Source: Podospora pseudoanserina (Eukaryota; Ascomycota; Sordariomycetes; Sordariales; Podosporaceae). Taken from it: 64,000 nucleotides of DNA. How positions within the stretch are numbered: position 1 is the stretch's first letter; the number at the start of each line of letters is the position of its first letter. The position numbers and the translations under genes were made by a program. The DNA lies in NCBI RefSeq assembly GCF_035222485.1, contig NC_085921.1, positions 3,100,001 to 3,164,000 of the forward strand, read 5' to 3'. A model generated the notes under the pieces. It searched no databases, was not told where the DNA came from, and saw nothing but the letters and a program-made list of their open reading frames with translations. Positions 11,634 to 23,883 of the stretch are shown here, piece by piece.

Positions 11634-12989
11634 TTACACCCCCTTCTTCTCCCTCAACCAATGCAAATTAACCGGCGTAACCGCCTCTGCACCATCTCTC
11701 ACTACTCTCAAGATATTCCTCATACTCAACTCTTCAAATCCAACATGCGTCTCCACCGTCCCGCCAGCGTTGTGACACGTCAACATTACCCTCCCCGGAT
11801 GCTGGCCTCTGTCATCAAACCCTAAGCCAGTCACCATCCTCACCAGTCTCTCGTTCACACTGGGCTCATCCATATGAACATCCAACGCCGCAGCCCTTAC
11901 CACTCCACTGTCCAACGCATCCGCCAACGCCTCCTCATCCACAAGCGACCCCCGTGCAATATTCACAAACCTCGTCCCTGGCCGTAGGTAGCCCAACGTC
12001 TCAGCAGTGATGATCGGTCTCCCGTCCGCAGAAGCAGGCGTGCATAACACCACGCAGTCCGATACCTTCATCAGGCCTTCCAACTTCTCGTAGAATGTAG
12101 CTCTGAGCTCAGACTCGACAGCAGCAGGTTTCCTCACAACATCATAGTAAGCAATCTTCATCCCAAAGGCCGGATTCCCCATCTTGGCAGCTATCTGCTG
12201 CCCTATATTCCCAAACCCGATCAACCCCAACGTATGCCCTCGTGGGTTGTGACTAGCAGCCGTGGCTCTCGCGTGGCATTCCCGAAAGGTACTCCTGGCA
12301 TCGCTCGAGGACGTTAGGTGGGGAAACGTAGCGGCGTTCATGCACCACGGGAGGTGTCGAAAGGTCGAGATGATCATGGCGACGGAAAAGTCCGCTACTG
12401 CTTCTGCCGCGGCGAGGCCCGAGTTGCAGTAGATTATCCCTGTTTTCTTCCAGTCAGCTTGCGGTTAGGGAAAGTTCTACCCAGCAGCAGAAAGCGCACC
12501 TCTTTCTCCCAGGAGTTTGGTATCCGCCCAGTCGAACCCGGCGCCCGCGCTCGCAAAAACTTTGACCGACGAAGGCAACAGGTCAATGAGCTCAGCATCC
12601 CACCGTCCCATCTCTCCTCCTGTGCCCCAGAATGGACGGAATATGGCGCTAAAGTGACCCCATCTTTCCTCTTTCAGGGCGCGGATGAGCTCGTTTCTTT
12701 CGCGCTCGGGGGTGGGGGGCCGGATAACCTCAAAGGCAGCGTTGAACTCGGCGTAGGTGTCCGGGTTGTACTTGATCGGGTCGCCAATATGGAGGACTAT
12801 CGGTCGTTGTGGTTTTCGAGTCGCAGTATCTGGTGAGGAGGTGGTTGACGGCCAGAGAGGGATCGTGGCTGTCGTCGCATTGGGTGTCAAGCTAGGGATT
12901 GAGTACTGTTGCAGCGGGGAGCTTGACCGCGGGGTTGATGCCGGTACCGGAGTGCTTGCCGGCATGGGAGTGTTTGTAGGCTCTGCCAT
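11634..12989 (-). CDS. D-isomer-specific 2-hydroxyacid dehydrogenase
   Basis: Exons 12500..12989 and 11634..12439 join over a 60-base intron (GTGCGC...AACAG) to give 431 residues. Seen: the NAD(P) loop GFGNIG at 238-243, catalytic Arg about 326 (NIARGSLVDEEAL), Glu about 355 (DVHMDEP) and His about 386 (CHNAGGT), so the Arg-Glu-His triad is complete; upstream sits the domain hinge with NSGLAAAEAVAD. Known: family members reduce 2-keto acids such as glyoxylate or hydroxypyruvate, or oxidise D-hydroxyacids. The N-terminal ~75 residues are Pro/Ser/Thr-rich and extra to the usual ~330-residue family length; they do not look like a clear targeting peptide. Substrate is uncertain. Confidence 0.9.
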
Positions 12990-13831
12990 TGTTGACACAA
13001 GATGTCTCGACCGCTCGTTCACTACACCACAGCCCAATTTTTGGTGTTTGACGAGAGGAAAAGAACTGGGCAAATTCATCCTGCAGTCAGACCCCCAACA
13101 CCTTTTACTTTGCGCTCGCAATACCAAGGGTGTAACGCCGGCAGAAGGGGGCCAGCGCGGCAATGCAGGAATCCCGGCTAGCTCTGCCGCGATAAGCCTG
13201 ACAGTGAGTGCCAAACCCGGAAATTCCGGGAGCGTTAGGTGAGCGTTAGTTCGGATGACATCCGATCAGATGGTGACAATAGGATCGTCCATCCTGTCCT
13301 CTAGCCGACGGCCCGGACCACCACAGAAACACTGTTTCTCAGCAGACAGTCGACGATTCTCTCTCCGCATTTTGCCCTCTGTGCCGTGTTCACAAGGAGC
13401 TCCTGGCGTGAGAAAACAGCTGATGATCATCAAAGCTGTCGGGTCGGGCGGCCGTAGTTGCAGAAAGAGAGCCAGTAATACATGTCTTCCACCACGCTGT
13501 GAAACAGTGGTGTTGTCACCAACAGGTTGGGGGTGCGGGGTCCCAGAAGGTCGCTAAAAACGTGATATGCGAGCCGAGCCGTGGTGGAGGATGTGGGGGA
13601 GTTTCCACTATGACATTAATGACGAAAGGTGGGGGTCCAGTTGACAGGACCTCGGGAGCCGCAACTTTGATGAGCCCAAAGAGCTCAGGAATGGGTCGTT
13701 GTCTCTCACCTCAGAGGTTGGATATCATAGATGACCAATGGTACCTTATATTGTCGCTATTACGGTTTAGATGCCATACGTAGGCTTATCGGGCTGTGTG
13801 GTTACATTCACATATGAACCTTTCAGCCGCG
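12990..13831. other. Intergenic, no gene seen
   Basis: About 840 bases between the start of the dehydrogenase gene and the 3' end of the Zn2Cys6 gene. It should contain the dehydrogenase promoter. No supported coding, RNA or repeat feature was found. Confidence 0.55.
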
Positions 13832-16490
13832 TCATATCCCGTCTCCGCCGGGATCTCCATGGGGGTCCATGACACCGGCTTTTCCAAGCCATTCCCACCA
13901 GTCCACGTTGTCATCAATATCCATGCCTGGCTGAAATTCGCCAGTTATATCTCCTGCCAAGGTTGGACTGACCCCCATCCAAGGTTGGGGATCAATAGCC
14001 ATGTTCGGCATTGGGAACGACGGTATATTAGCGAAGGCTGCTGTGGAAACACTGGGAGTATTTGATGGGTTGGTAAGAGGGCTCGGTGTCGATGCAATCC
14101 CCTGGTAGCCAAAGCTGAAGCCGCTTGGAGCTTGGTTGCTGTTGGTGTGACCAAATCCCCCCAAATTCGCTCCGCCGAACGAGGTCTCGATGCCAGATGT
14201 TTCAGGTCTGCTGTAGGATATACCAACGGGCTTGGCCGCCACAAGCCCTTGCCATCGTTCCCGAAATAATTGGGCACTGAGTGAGTCTGGAAACGGCCCA
14301 TCACTTGCGAAGGGCGTTCGTCGTGCATCTTCTTCTTCTAGTAACCTTGCTCTGACCGGATCCTTCCGCAGACGTTCAAGCTCAGCTTCCCGATGTTTTC
14401 GTGCTTGGGCTATCAGCCGGCGTAGTGGTGTCCAAAACCTCGGGCCCCTTTCTAGGCTCGACTTGCTGGGGACCAGATATTCGCTGTGAAGAGCCAACCA
14501 TGCGCGCTCAACGGTCGGCGACCAAGGCCTTTGCGTGATCTCAAGAAGAATGAAGATGATAGCATGCCAATGTGTATAAGAATGCGATACCCAGCTCCAT
14601 CCCTTGATTTCTGTCTGGGTATTGATAGCATGATTCTGCTCCGTGATTTCGATCGCTGACAGTAGGAGCTTGTCGCGGACCTCTATGGGCATATCTTGCT
14701 TGTTTGGCGAGGAGAGGAGTGCGGGAAAGTGAAGTATGAGCCGGACCTTTGCGACAACAAGACGTGCAACGGTAATTCCAATCCAGTACTTGATATCAGG
14801 CTCCCCAGCTTGATGATGTCGGATATAACGCTGGTCGAATTTTGAGTAGAGCTCGTCCAGAATCCGGTCCATATCTCTGATGCCATCGGCTGTTGGATTC
14901 ATCATTCGGCGCATCATGTTAGACACCTCATAGCAGTACAGAGCATTGCTCATGTCTGTCATGCCCTCCCGTTCCGCGGGAAGTTCCGTCATATCCGGGC
15001 TGATATCTGAGTCGTTCACATTCAGGGGAAGCTTTGTGTCGAAAGTACCATGGGATATTGTGACCTCGGTGCCTTGATCTTCCGATGTCCTGGCATCAAG
15101 GAAACAAACACCCCACCAAACTCGGCGACGCATCTCAGCTTCGTACGGTGAAAGGCCTTTCATCTTAGCGTCATCCCGGTTGAGGCCAAGAGATTGGGCC
15201 ATCCGGATCACAATTCCAGTCATCATCCAGACAAACCTGGGGCTGTCGTTGCAGCGGACCAACAAAAGAAATATGAGAAGCGCCTGGACCACAATGAGGC
15301 TGGGCGAGCCGAGAAAGTTCGTTTTTGCAAGAGCATGCTCAAAACCGGAACGAAACTTTCGTGTGAGCTCATCTTTGGTAGACCCGAGATTCCCTGCTAC
15401 CTGTAAAAAGCATCAACATAAATATTTTCAAAATAACAAAGAGGGTCATGCTCACATCTGGTTCTTCCATTGACGTGACAGCCGCAAAGTAGATGGCAAA
15501 CATCAAGGTTTCCTGCGCCGGTCCAAGTACTGGTGGGGCTCCATCATGCTTCGGTAATAGAAGCTGTTTGACGGCAGGCATATGAACAGTTTGCATCAAG
15601 CTGTTGACATTCTCACCAAATACCCCAAGCAAAAAAGGTACCTGCGCTGGAGCTGGATACAAGTGATAGATGGATGCTCCGCTAGACCCTAGACTTTGTC
15701 CTAGAAAAACAGTGTGCCTCGGCGATGAGACTTGAGTAGCCGCAGTATTGGCATTTCGAAATGCATCTTCGGGATCCGAGTCGGAGCTATTTGGGTCTTC
15801 TTGGTGCAATGCTCCGGTTTGAGACCGTAGGAGGTCAAGCTGTTGCTATCAGCATTCTTGTCTCGACGTAGCTGGTCTCTCAGTCTCACCTCGTCATAGA
15901 TTCTCGAGAATATGCCACTTCTCACATGGTCCTGTTGGTTTGTATCATCCAATGATAACTGCTGGGTCATCTCAACAGGTGACTTGGACGGGTTGTTGGC
16001 GTTGCGAATAGCGGCTTCACCACCCAGGTCTTTAACGAGCTGTTCGAGCTTTTCTAACCGTTGCATGACATGAGTTGCATCTGCCTTTTGCGAACTTGTG
16101 TTTGGTAGGCTGCTCATGACTGGTGTCTGGGGTGGTGCTGTGCTTGGTGGACTAGTGGTACAGCTACTGGCACCAGGAGCGGCCCGCCGGGCCCATCGAG
16201 GTGGGCGGTACGGAGCCAGAACACAAGCAATGCCATAACGCTTGCAATTCGAACATGGAGACAGTTTGTCGCACTTTACTTTTCTGGCGGCAGTTAGCTT
16301 TTGTCAAAAAGGACATTAGAGTTCAGGAATTCAGCAAAGTATTTGAACAGTACCTCGCCCGACATGTCACGCAACTTCTCACACGTGCTGGTTGGGACAG
16401 GTCGCCCAAGAGTGAGGAAAGATCCTCTTGGTGTTGCGAGGCGTTTAACCCCGTATTAAGACTCGGTATTTGCGGTAGAGAGCGCGACAT
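13832..16490 (-). CDS. Zn2Cys6 transcription factor with fungal-specific regulatory domain
   Basis: Four exons, 16354..16490, 15890..16283, 15456..15839 and 13832..15400, give 827 residues. Seen: a binuclear zinc cluster with Cys at 40, 43, 50, 56, 59 and 66 (C-x2-C-x6-C-x5-C-x2-C-x6-C), split by intron 1 after CRAR; a linker and short coiled coil (MQRLEKLEQLVKDLG); then the fungal-specific transcription factor domain with ARMAQSLGLNRD-type and EMRRRVWWGVCFLD motifs; and a Ser/Pro/Gly-rich C-terminus with an acidic, Trp-containing end that may activate. Introns are 70, 50 and 55 bases; each join was forced by frame. Known: such proteins bind CGG-containing sites in the nucleus. Target genes cannot be inferred; the gene is divergent from a HET-domain gene. 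Confidence 0.93.
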
Positions 16491-16819
16491 TTTGATTACT
16501 TGTGTCAAATTCGCTATTTGAATATGAATTGGAGTTCTGCTGGAGTGAGGATGAGACGAACTTGCGAAGTTGTTTGTCAAAGACCCGCATGTTTGTTAAA
16601 GTCCGAAGGTCTGTGAAGCGACCAATCACAAAGCGTATGCAGTCTACAACAGGGTTAAATGGGCCCACTTCTTCGCGTTTCTCGGCCACTTCGGCTGCCA
16701 AGAGATTATGGCCGACCGGGCAGTTGACGGATCGTTACTGACATCAGCCAGGTGCCCAACGGTCGACCCAACGACGGCGACGGGACCACGACAGCATTCC
16801 GAGTTAGGTTTTGACCACA
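16491..16819. promoter_or_regulatory. Shared divergent promoter region
   Basis: These 329 bases separate the start of the Zn2Cys6 regulator (-) from that of the HET protein (+), so both promoters must lie here. No specific operator can be named. Head-to-head placement makes co-regulation possible but it is not shown. Confidence 0.5.
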
Positions 16820-18825
16820 ATGCGTTTAATAAACACCACGACGCTGAGACTGGAATCGCCATGGTCCACGCCCATTTACGCTATTTTGTCACACACTTGG
16901 GGGGAGGATGAGGTCCTCTTCGCCGATATCTGCGACCCACAACAGCTGCTTCCTGTCCACAAGAAGGGATTTCGCAAGGTCAGCCAGAGCTGTGAGCGTG
17001 CTCGCCAAGATGGTTACAACTACATGTGGATTGATACCTGCTGCATCGATAAGACCAGTAGTGCCGAGCTCTCGGAAGCAATCAACTCCATGTTCCGATG
17101 GTATCACAGGGCAGACAGATGCTATGCCTACCTCTCCGACGTCAATGTTCCAGGAGAGCCATCGGTGGAAGTTGAGAACAGCCGCTGGTTTACTCGGGGC
17201 TGGACGCTTCAAGAGCTGATTGCGCCGCGAGACGTGCGCTTTTATGATAGCCAATGGTGTTTCTTGGGAAGCAGACAGCTCCTTCGCGGCACCCCCATCG
17301 CAGACATCTCTGAGCTCACAGATTTGGCCGACACCATCAGCAAGGTAACGGGAATTCCCGCCGAAATTCTTCGTTGGTTCTCGCCAAAGCCAGACTCACA
17401 ACTGGTGAGACGGCGGAGTAAAAGGGCAGGGCTCGACAAATACGAACCAACACACGCCCTAGACAAGCTTTTGAGGGCCTGTAGCGTAGGACAAATCATG
17501 TCTTGGGCTGCTTACCGATTCACCACAAGAAAAGAGGACGAAGCATACTCTCTTCTGGGTCTCTTTGGGGTCAACATGCCAATGCTGTACGGAGAAGGGC
17601 GCAGTGCCTTCCACCGGCTTCAGCAGGAAATACTAAAGACGTCCAACGATCAGTCTATTCTTGCCTTTGAACGACAGTTTTACTCGGATAGCAGTTCGCT
17701 ACTAGCAGATTCGCCTCGATGCTATGCCTCATCGGAAATTATACAGAGTTTGAACAATGGTCCCCTCCTATCAGGCGCAACTCCGTTTTTCGAATTATCG
17801 CCTTCTCCAAAGGCCGTCGAGGCCGGGTTGCTTCTTTGCCCACTGATCAGGCAGGGCAAGGAAGACACTACGCGCTACTTGGCGATCTTGAACTGCATCT
17901 ATCGGTCCGACTTCACCAGCCATCCGGCCATAATCCTCCGCAAGATTGACAGCAAGTCCCGCACATTTTACCGAACACCCAAATCCGGGCTACACCGAAT
18001 CACTCCCATTAACGACCAAGGTTTGATAGAATGGTCAACTGCTGTTGATGGAGGTAAGTACTTTTTTCTACGGCCTTGAAACCACAAAGCTTATCAAGAA
18101 AGTGCCTAGTGTCGAACCGATTGCGCTATGATCTCAACAAAGTCTACTTCGAGACGATCCGTCTTTACTTTGAGCCTCCTCAAATCCTGTCTAGCATCTC
18201 GTATGGTGTTGGACAACCAGCTTCAAGCTCTCTCTCTACTCCAGGAATGAGGATCAAGCTTGAAATGCCAGACACAATGAGATTTTCTTCTGGTGCCTAT
18301 CCTCATATGTTACAGGTCACGAAGAATCGGGTTTACGCCCCATCTATCACGCTCGATAGTTGGCCCAAGCGGTTTCTGGACAATCAAGAACCTATGACGA
18401 ACTACCTAGCGCTCTTCGGCACTGTTCTTCTTCACTTTGAAGGCATGGGTGCAGTTGCCTTGTCATGGGGAAAGTCATGTGCTCCGGACCGTGGGGATCG
18501 ATCTCCTGAGCCTTTTATTGCAATCATGGACTGGGACAAAGTTGTCAGAGCTGCACATGGCAAGGAGTTAGAGCTTTTTGATCTGGAAAATTTGCGTTTG
18601 CGGACTACCGCCGAGTTTCTTTATGCGACGTATTCGTGGACATGGGTATCTTTGCTGGCCACCAAGCCAGACATCAGAGCCGAACACGACAGCCCTCGAA
18701 TAAAGGTGCGATGCAAGATACGGACCGTCGAGTTTTTAGGACGACCTCTCTTTGAACTGGAGCTTTCAGTTCTTCCCCAAGGCAGATCGAGTTTCGTTGG
18801 CATGGTACGATCTTCATTTTCATGA
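16820..18825 (+). CDS. HET-domain (heterokaryon incompatibility) protein
   Basis: Exons 16820..18053 and 18110..18825 join over a 56-base intron to give 649 residues. Seen: the three HET blocks, AILSHTWGEDEV at 21-32, then YMWIDTCCIDK near 68-78 with ELSEAINSM and YHRADRCYAYL, and SRWFTRGWTLQELIAP near 121-136; next an alpha-helical part with SWAAYRFTTRKEDEAYSLLGLFGVNMPMLYGEG, typical of HET-10-like proteins. The C-terminal half has no recognised repeat or NACHT domain. Known: HET domains have a TIR-like fold and trigger cell death after non-self fusion in some fungi; most family members are untested. The start ATG at 16820 gives the usual MRLINTTTL opening; the intron acceptor CCTAG was chosen by frame. 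Partner or allele specificity is unknown. Confidence 0.93.
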
Positions 18826-19878
18826 GGCTTTTGGGCTCAGAGCGCCACGCCAGGGTGAACCGGGAATTCGTCCGATGATGGCGGAGCCAGATAGCCGTTT
18901 GCCTCGGCCGGTTTCTGCTGTTGCGGGTTCTTCTTTCCGAATCCAGATAGTCGGCCATCGGAAACATAAACGACAGCAAAGACAACTTCAAGTTCAAGAC
19001 CTCGATGCCAGGTTAGGAAAGCGCAAACCCAGTTCGTGATGGATTACGCTACCCTTACAAACCGACCATGCAAGATCAGGAACGGAGTACGACGTTGCGG
19101 ACCTCTTCGCTAAGGCACAGTTGGGCCGAAGAGGAAGGCGATCCAAGGAAAGCTTTTATCACCTTGTTCTTGGCAGCCACAGAAGAACGATTGCAAATTC
19201 TTACAAACGAGTCCTTGAAGCGCGCCATTTTCAAAGTTAACAAGATTTCAGAAAGTGCCACGCGTTACTGCGACCCTTCTGACCAGAATTCCACTCATCA
19301 AAGCGCCGGCATTTCCCCAATTGCGGATGGTGGTGCTAACGGGCGGGGTAGCATGACCCAAAGTTGCCATATTTGCGGCGTACTAGTCCATTCGGTCGGT
19401 TAAGTCGAAGGGACGCATCTTCCGCAATAACCTAATCTGTAGGTAAGCCTCTCGGAAAAAAGTCTGGCAGGTTCAACGTCGCAGTACCAAGAGACGGCAC
19501 GGCAGAATGGATCGTCAACCCATCTGGGCACCGCCTTGCCATGCATGACGGCTACAACGAGCAGGAAGTCAAGAGATGAGGAGTTACCCTGGAGTTCCAT
19601 GAACCAGGAAGGGAGACAGCTGTCAATTCCCGGTAATGCACGTTCAGTCCGGGGTTCAGACGGCATCACGGCATCGCGATTCTTTTCACCAACCCAAGTC
19701 CGGGGTAAATGAGGCGTCACTTATCTTGCAGGCTCGTCCGAGAGATATAAATCACGCTTGCCCCATGCCCCGGAGACTGACATCATGCTCCACAACCTGT
19801 CACTTCTCTTGCTCCGCTCGCTAGCAACACTACTACCGGTGCCTACTACCTTGCCTGGCTGATCGACTGCTACTCAAG
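18826..19878. other. Intergenic, no gene seen
   Basis: This 1.05 kb between the HET gene and the small secreted protein gene has only short open frames without domain or signal features. The right end is the promoter of the gene at 19879. Confidence 0.5.
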
Positions 19879-20498
19879 ATGCGCATCTCCACCGTCCTCT
19901 CCCTGGCAGGTCTTGCCACCGCGGCCCCTGTTCCAGAAGCAGAAGCCCCAAAGTTCGGAATTGCACCGGCTGGCCAAGGATTCTTTGGAGCCGGTCAGGT
20001 CCGTACTCTCTGGAACCAGGGCGACCACTCAAACCTTGGGTGCCTGACCAACACCGGCCTCTGGACCACGAACGAAAGCCAATGCGGCACGTTTGTCTCC
20101 AAGGAGCTCACAACTGGCTACAGCGTGAAGACATTCCAACTATTCACTTCGGCTGGACCCTGCTCCATCTACGGCGCGAAATTCTACTGTGACAAAAACG
20201 CGACTCCCTTTCTCTTTGGTGTAAGTCTCTATACTACCACCACCAAGCTCCGTACCCCCGATGCATAAACTGACGCCATCCACAGCTCTGGCCCTGGCCC
20301 AACTCCATTCCCGGAGTTGACTCCCTCCGCGCAGGCCAGTACGGCCTCATGGCAACCTTTGGCAACAACCCCCCTCTCAAAGAGGAAGGTCCCCAAGAAA
20401 TTCACTTTGTCACATACAGGGAGACGGGCAAGTACGTCTGGCTTACCTGGGCGCCGCTGCGAGGAGGGCCGATTTTGACTCCGGTTCCCATTGAATAA
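19879..20498 (+). CDS. Small secreted cysteine-containing protein
   Basis: Exons 19879..20220 and 20286..20498 join in phase 0 over a 65-base intron (GTAAGT...CACAG) to give 184 residues. Seen: a signal peptide (MRISTVLSLAGLATAAPVP), then a mature part with four Cys arranged as two close pairs (GCLTN...QCGTF and PCSIY...YCDKN), which could form two disulfides, and a Trp/Pro-rich second exon. Two Asn-x-Ser/Thr sites are visible. No catalytic motif. Inferred: extracellular protein of unknown role; size, Cys pattern and secretion are like those of fungal effector-type proteins, but that is a shape argument only. Confidence 0.85.
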
Positions 20499-20542
20499 AG
20501 CACCCACAACAAACTGGGGAATCATGTACATAAAACACACCT

Positions 20543-20566
20543 TACCTACCTACCTACCCACCTACC
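20543..20566. repeat. Short TACC tetranucleotide repeat
   Basis: About five to six TACC units, with one imperfect unit, lie in the probable 3' untranslated region of the small secreted protein gene. Confidence 0.8.
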
Positions 20567-20753
20567 TTTTTCCTCTCTCCAACTTGTGCCTCGTTGCTGT
20601 TCCCCCTGAAACCCCTATTGTGGATACGTAGTCTGGAGCAACCGTCAAAAGTGGAGCCCGCGGAGTGCAAAGAAAAAGACACATGTCCACACACTCCACA
20701 AGCACCCGGATAAAAGCGCAAAATTGGAATGGAGAAAACAATAAGCAGGAATA

Positions 20754-20827
20754 TCCTCTGTGGCGCAATTGGCTAGCGCGTCTGACTGTTAATCAGGAGG
20801 TTGGAAGTTCGAGCCTTCCCGGAGGAG
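20754..20827 (+). tRNA. tRNA-Asn (GTT)
   Basis: A 74-base sequence folds as a full cloverleaf: acceptor arms TCCTCTG and CGGAGGA with one wobble pair, A box TGGCGCAATTGGC, anticodon stem CTGAC/GTCAG-type around GTT at 20788-20790, B box GTTCGAGCC, discriminator G. The body closely follows eukaryotic tRNA-Asn. No intron. Confidence 0.93.
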
Positions 20828-21261
20828 ATTGAGTTGGAACCATTTGTAGTGGTTCGAGTTCTTTTTTCATGGTTTTGGTCTCATCATGTCGCCTGATTAG
20901 CATAAACCATCTTCTGGGTTTTATTTTTGTCTTGTTGTCTGAGCTTACGGTGGACTTCATCCCAACTTAAGGCGTACTTCATTCCAGCATGAAAGAGATT
21001 TTATCCCAGCTTCACATGGACTTAATCATGGCTCGATGTGTAAACAAGGGCACCAGTTGCTTGTGTGTAATATGTGGCTTCTATTATTACCTTTCAGCAA
21101 GACGATATCCTGTTCACCAAAACCTTATACGTCATTCGTCTGTTACATACTAGGTACAGACAAAGGATCCCATAGCTGCATTATCCTTTCTTTCTACACA
21201 TGTCAATCTCACAATCTCTCATTCTCATCCGACATATCATATTCCCCCGTAATCTTCCCCA
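20828..21261. other. Intergenic, T-rich
   Basis: This 434-base stretch between tRNA-Asn and the 3' end of the FAD protein gene is T-rich and has no supported gene. Runs of T just after the tRNA (from 20861) may end polymerase III transcription. Confidence 0.5.
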
Positions 21262-23125
21262 TCACTTCCCCCCATTCACCCCCTCCCCCTCCTTCTCCCT
21301 CCTCCACATCTGCCTCTCCTCATCCACCACCCCCGGCCCCTTATAAACACTCCCATACAACCCCCCAGCCCAACCACTCCCCTCCCCAGTCGACGTCTTA
21401 CTCCTATTTCTCCTCCTATACCACCGTCCATACACCAACAAGTAATACAGCCTAAAACACAACAACGCCCACCCATCCCTCTCCAAATCCCTCGGGTACT
21501 CCGCCCCCAGATCAACCGCAGCCGCTATCCCGCTCATCACCGCAACCTCATGCGCATTGATCAACGTCCAGCTACCCGCAAACCTGACATGCCTTCTCCC
21601 CTGCAACGGCCACAACCACGGCACAACAAGCAGGTAATGAGTCCACGAATGGCAAAGCTGATGCCACCAGTCCTTGCGGATAATTTTCGTCTGGTCAATC
21701 TCATTATCAGTCCAGAGATGCCCATCACGTTCCTTGTTGAGGAAAATCGTCTGGAAGACGTGGTTCTCGAACGGGACAGAGGGCGGAAACTGAGCCTGGT
21801 AGTTGGTGCAGTCAAACGACATTTCCAGCTTGGACATGTCAGAAGGGTAGGGCTTGATGTAGTACATTGGTTTGAAGCTGTTCATCTCCCCGTAGTCACC
21901 GCGGGCGATGGCCACCCGAGTGGAGTGGTCTGTTCCGGAAAGAGTGGTGACGGCTTGGTCGGGGGTGAAAAAGTTTTCGTAGTGCTTGATCATGTAAGAC
22001 GTGTCTGAGTGGGTGATGGTTAGATCGTTGGACCAGATAGCGCGGGGGAGGATAAGGCGTTCCCATTTGGTGCGGGATTTGGAGAGGAGGCGGTTTGCGG
22101 TGTCGGCGCTGGAGGAGGGGAAGACATGTTAGTGACAGGGTGAGGATGGCGAGGGGAGGTTGAGCCTACAGGCAACAGAAGACGACCTCATCGTAGTGTT
22201 CGTTGGTTTCCTCGGCACTGGGGTCGGCGTTGGCAGTGTAATCCTCCGGTGTCCAAGCACCGGATGGGCTGCAGTTGTCAGGAGCTGGATTTCGCTTGAT
22301 GAGCTTTACCACAACGCCATTCTTGTCCCGATAGAGGGTCTCGGTGAGCTCTGTCGACAGACGAACCTTCACACCATTCTTTATGAGGTCTTTTCTCCAG
22401 TCTTCGTAGAATTGACTGAAGTTGGGAAAGACGACCATCGGAGGAAGGTTGCTCGCTATACTTTCCTTGTCCGGAGGATACCACATGCCGTAGGTTGGGC
22501 TGGTGCACAGCCGTTCGAGAATGATGGTCGGCACTTCGGGTGTGTAGTTTCCAGTTCCAAGGAATAGGGCAACCATGGGAAGAGCAACGGCATTGGCGAA
22601 CTCGTAGCTGAACATGAAGAGCTTCATGAGATATTTGATGGGGAGCAGGGCAAAGAATATCTCAAACCAACGAGTCAGAGTAAGCATCTGGACAAAACGA
22701 CGAATCTCGTTCTGGTGTTTCTCGAGCAGCTTGGTGGGGTAAACATTGGTCCAGAACCGATCTCCTTTCCCGAAAGACACTTGCAGCTTGACAGGATTGG
22801 CAACATGACCCTGGCGGGCAAACATTGTCATGGTGTGATGGAAGATGTAAGAGCCACCTTGGACGCCTTGGTTCAGCCATGAGGCACCGTGCTTGTCTTT
22901 GTCAATGGGGATCGAGAAGGCCTGGCCGCCGCAGTAGTTGGTTGCTTCGATCAAAGTAACGTCGAACTTGTCTGGGTGTTGGGTGAGGTGATGAGCACAG
23001 GACATGCCTAAGAAGTTGTCAAATCAAGGAGAACAAAAACAACATGTGGATTCGATTGGTGTTACTGTACCTGCAGCACCAGCCCCAACAACCAGGACTC
23101 TCTTCTTTATCGGGCCTTTGGACAT
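21262..23125 (-). CDS. FAD/NAD(P)-binding amine-oxidase-superfamily protein
   Basis: Exons 23071..23125, 22170..23007 and 21262..22108 give 579 residues, with introns of 63 and 61 bases. Seen: an N-terminal dinucleotide fold VVGAGAAG at 12-19, split by intron 1, followed by VTLIEA and a Gly-Gly-Gln segment (YCGGQAF) as in the predicted NAD/FAD-binding group of the amine oxidase superfamily; a hydrophobic stretch near residues 120-165 that may bind or cross a membrane; and a C-terminal INAHEVAVMSGIAAAVDLG, the second FAD-binding part. Known: related proteins are poorly characterised flavin oxidoreductases. The start at 23125 gives a short basic leader before the Rossmann strand. Substrate unknown. 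Confidence 0.88.
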
Positions 23126-23883
23126 GGCAACGGACAGCAGCTATCACGAACTTTCTGGAAAGGCATCAACGGCGCCTTGTGTCAGTGTAAGAAAAGAGCA
23201 AATCTCGTCTCAAAACATGCAAGATAAAAGGAGTTGTTGAGATGTTGGTCGTGGCTGAATCACCTGCGTCATGGCTGCTGTGGTGTCTTTGACGATTTGG
23301 AGCGGCGCCAAAGTCAACCAAGATCGGTGGCGCAAGCGATGGCATTTTGATTGGACTGAATTGATGAGTAAATGCTGATTGTATTGTATACAGGATGGCG
23401 ACAGCGGAGGGTGTCAACTTCGATGACAGGAAGTGTCAAGGTAATGAGATCGTGTAGTGACTCTGGCGGGCGGGGTGCCGGACATCGAGATCCTTACCCC
23501 ACTGTTAGCACCACAGAAGCTCTAGAGGTTCCATGTGCCGCTCACTGAGGCTGCCCTGTACCTACTCACCTGCTTGGGAAGATGGTTCTACACCCCTTTT
23601 AAGAATTCTTGGACAATTTCACCTAGCCGTCCATGAGCTTTCATGATGGCGATCTATTTTCCTTCCACACCATCGCGTCCCGTAGATTTGTTATCCTCAG
23701 ACCCTGGTCAATTGTTACATCGCCTCGGTCACCACCGCCCAACCAACATGATTCGTGTACTGGAGCCAACAGCACCGCTTTTCGCCATCCTTGACTCATC
23801 AGTGGAGGTCAGCAAAATCTTCGGGCTTTCCACCGACAACACTTGACCCCTCCGTCAAACACACAACGCCGTTGACAATCGAC
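23126..23883. other. Intergenic, divergent promoters
   Basis: These 758 bases separate the starts of the FAD protein gene (-) and the NACHT-ankyrin gene (+). No gene is supported. The frame of the latter is open upstream to about 23755, but the ATG at 23884 begins the conserved part. Confidence 0.5.
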
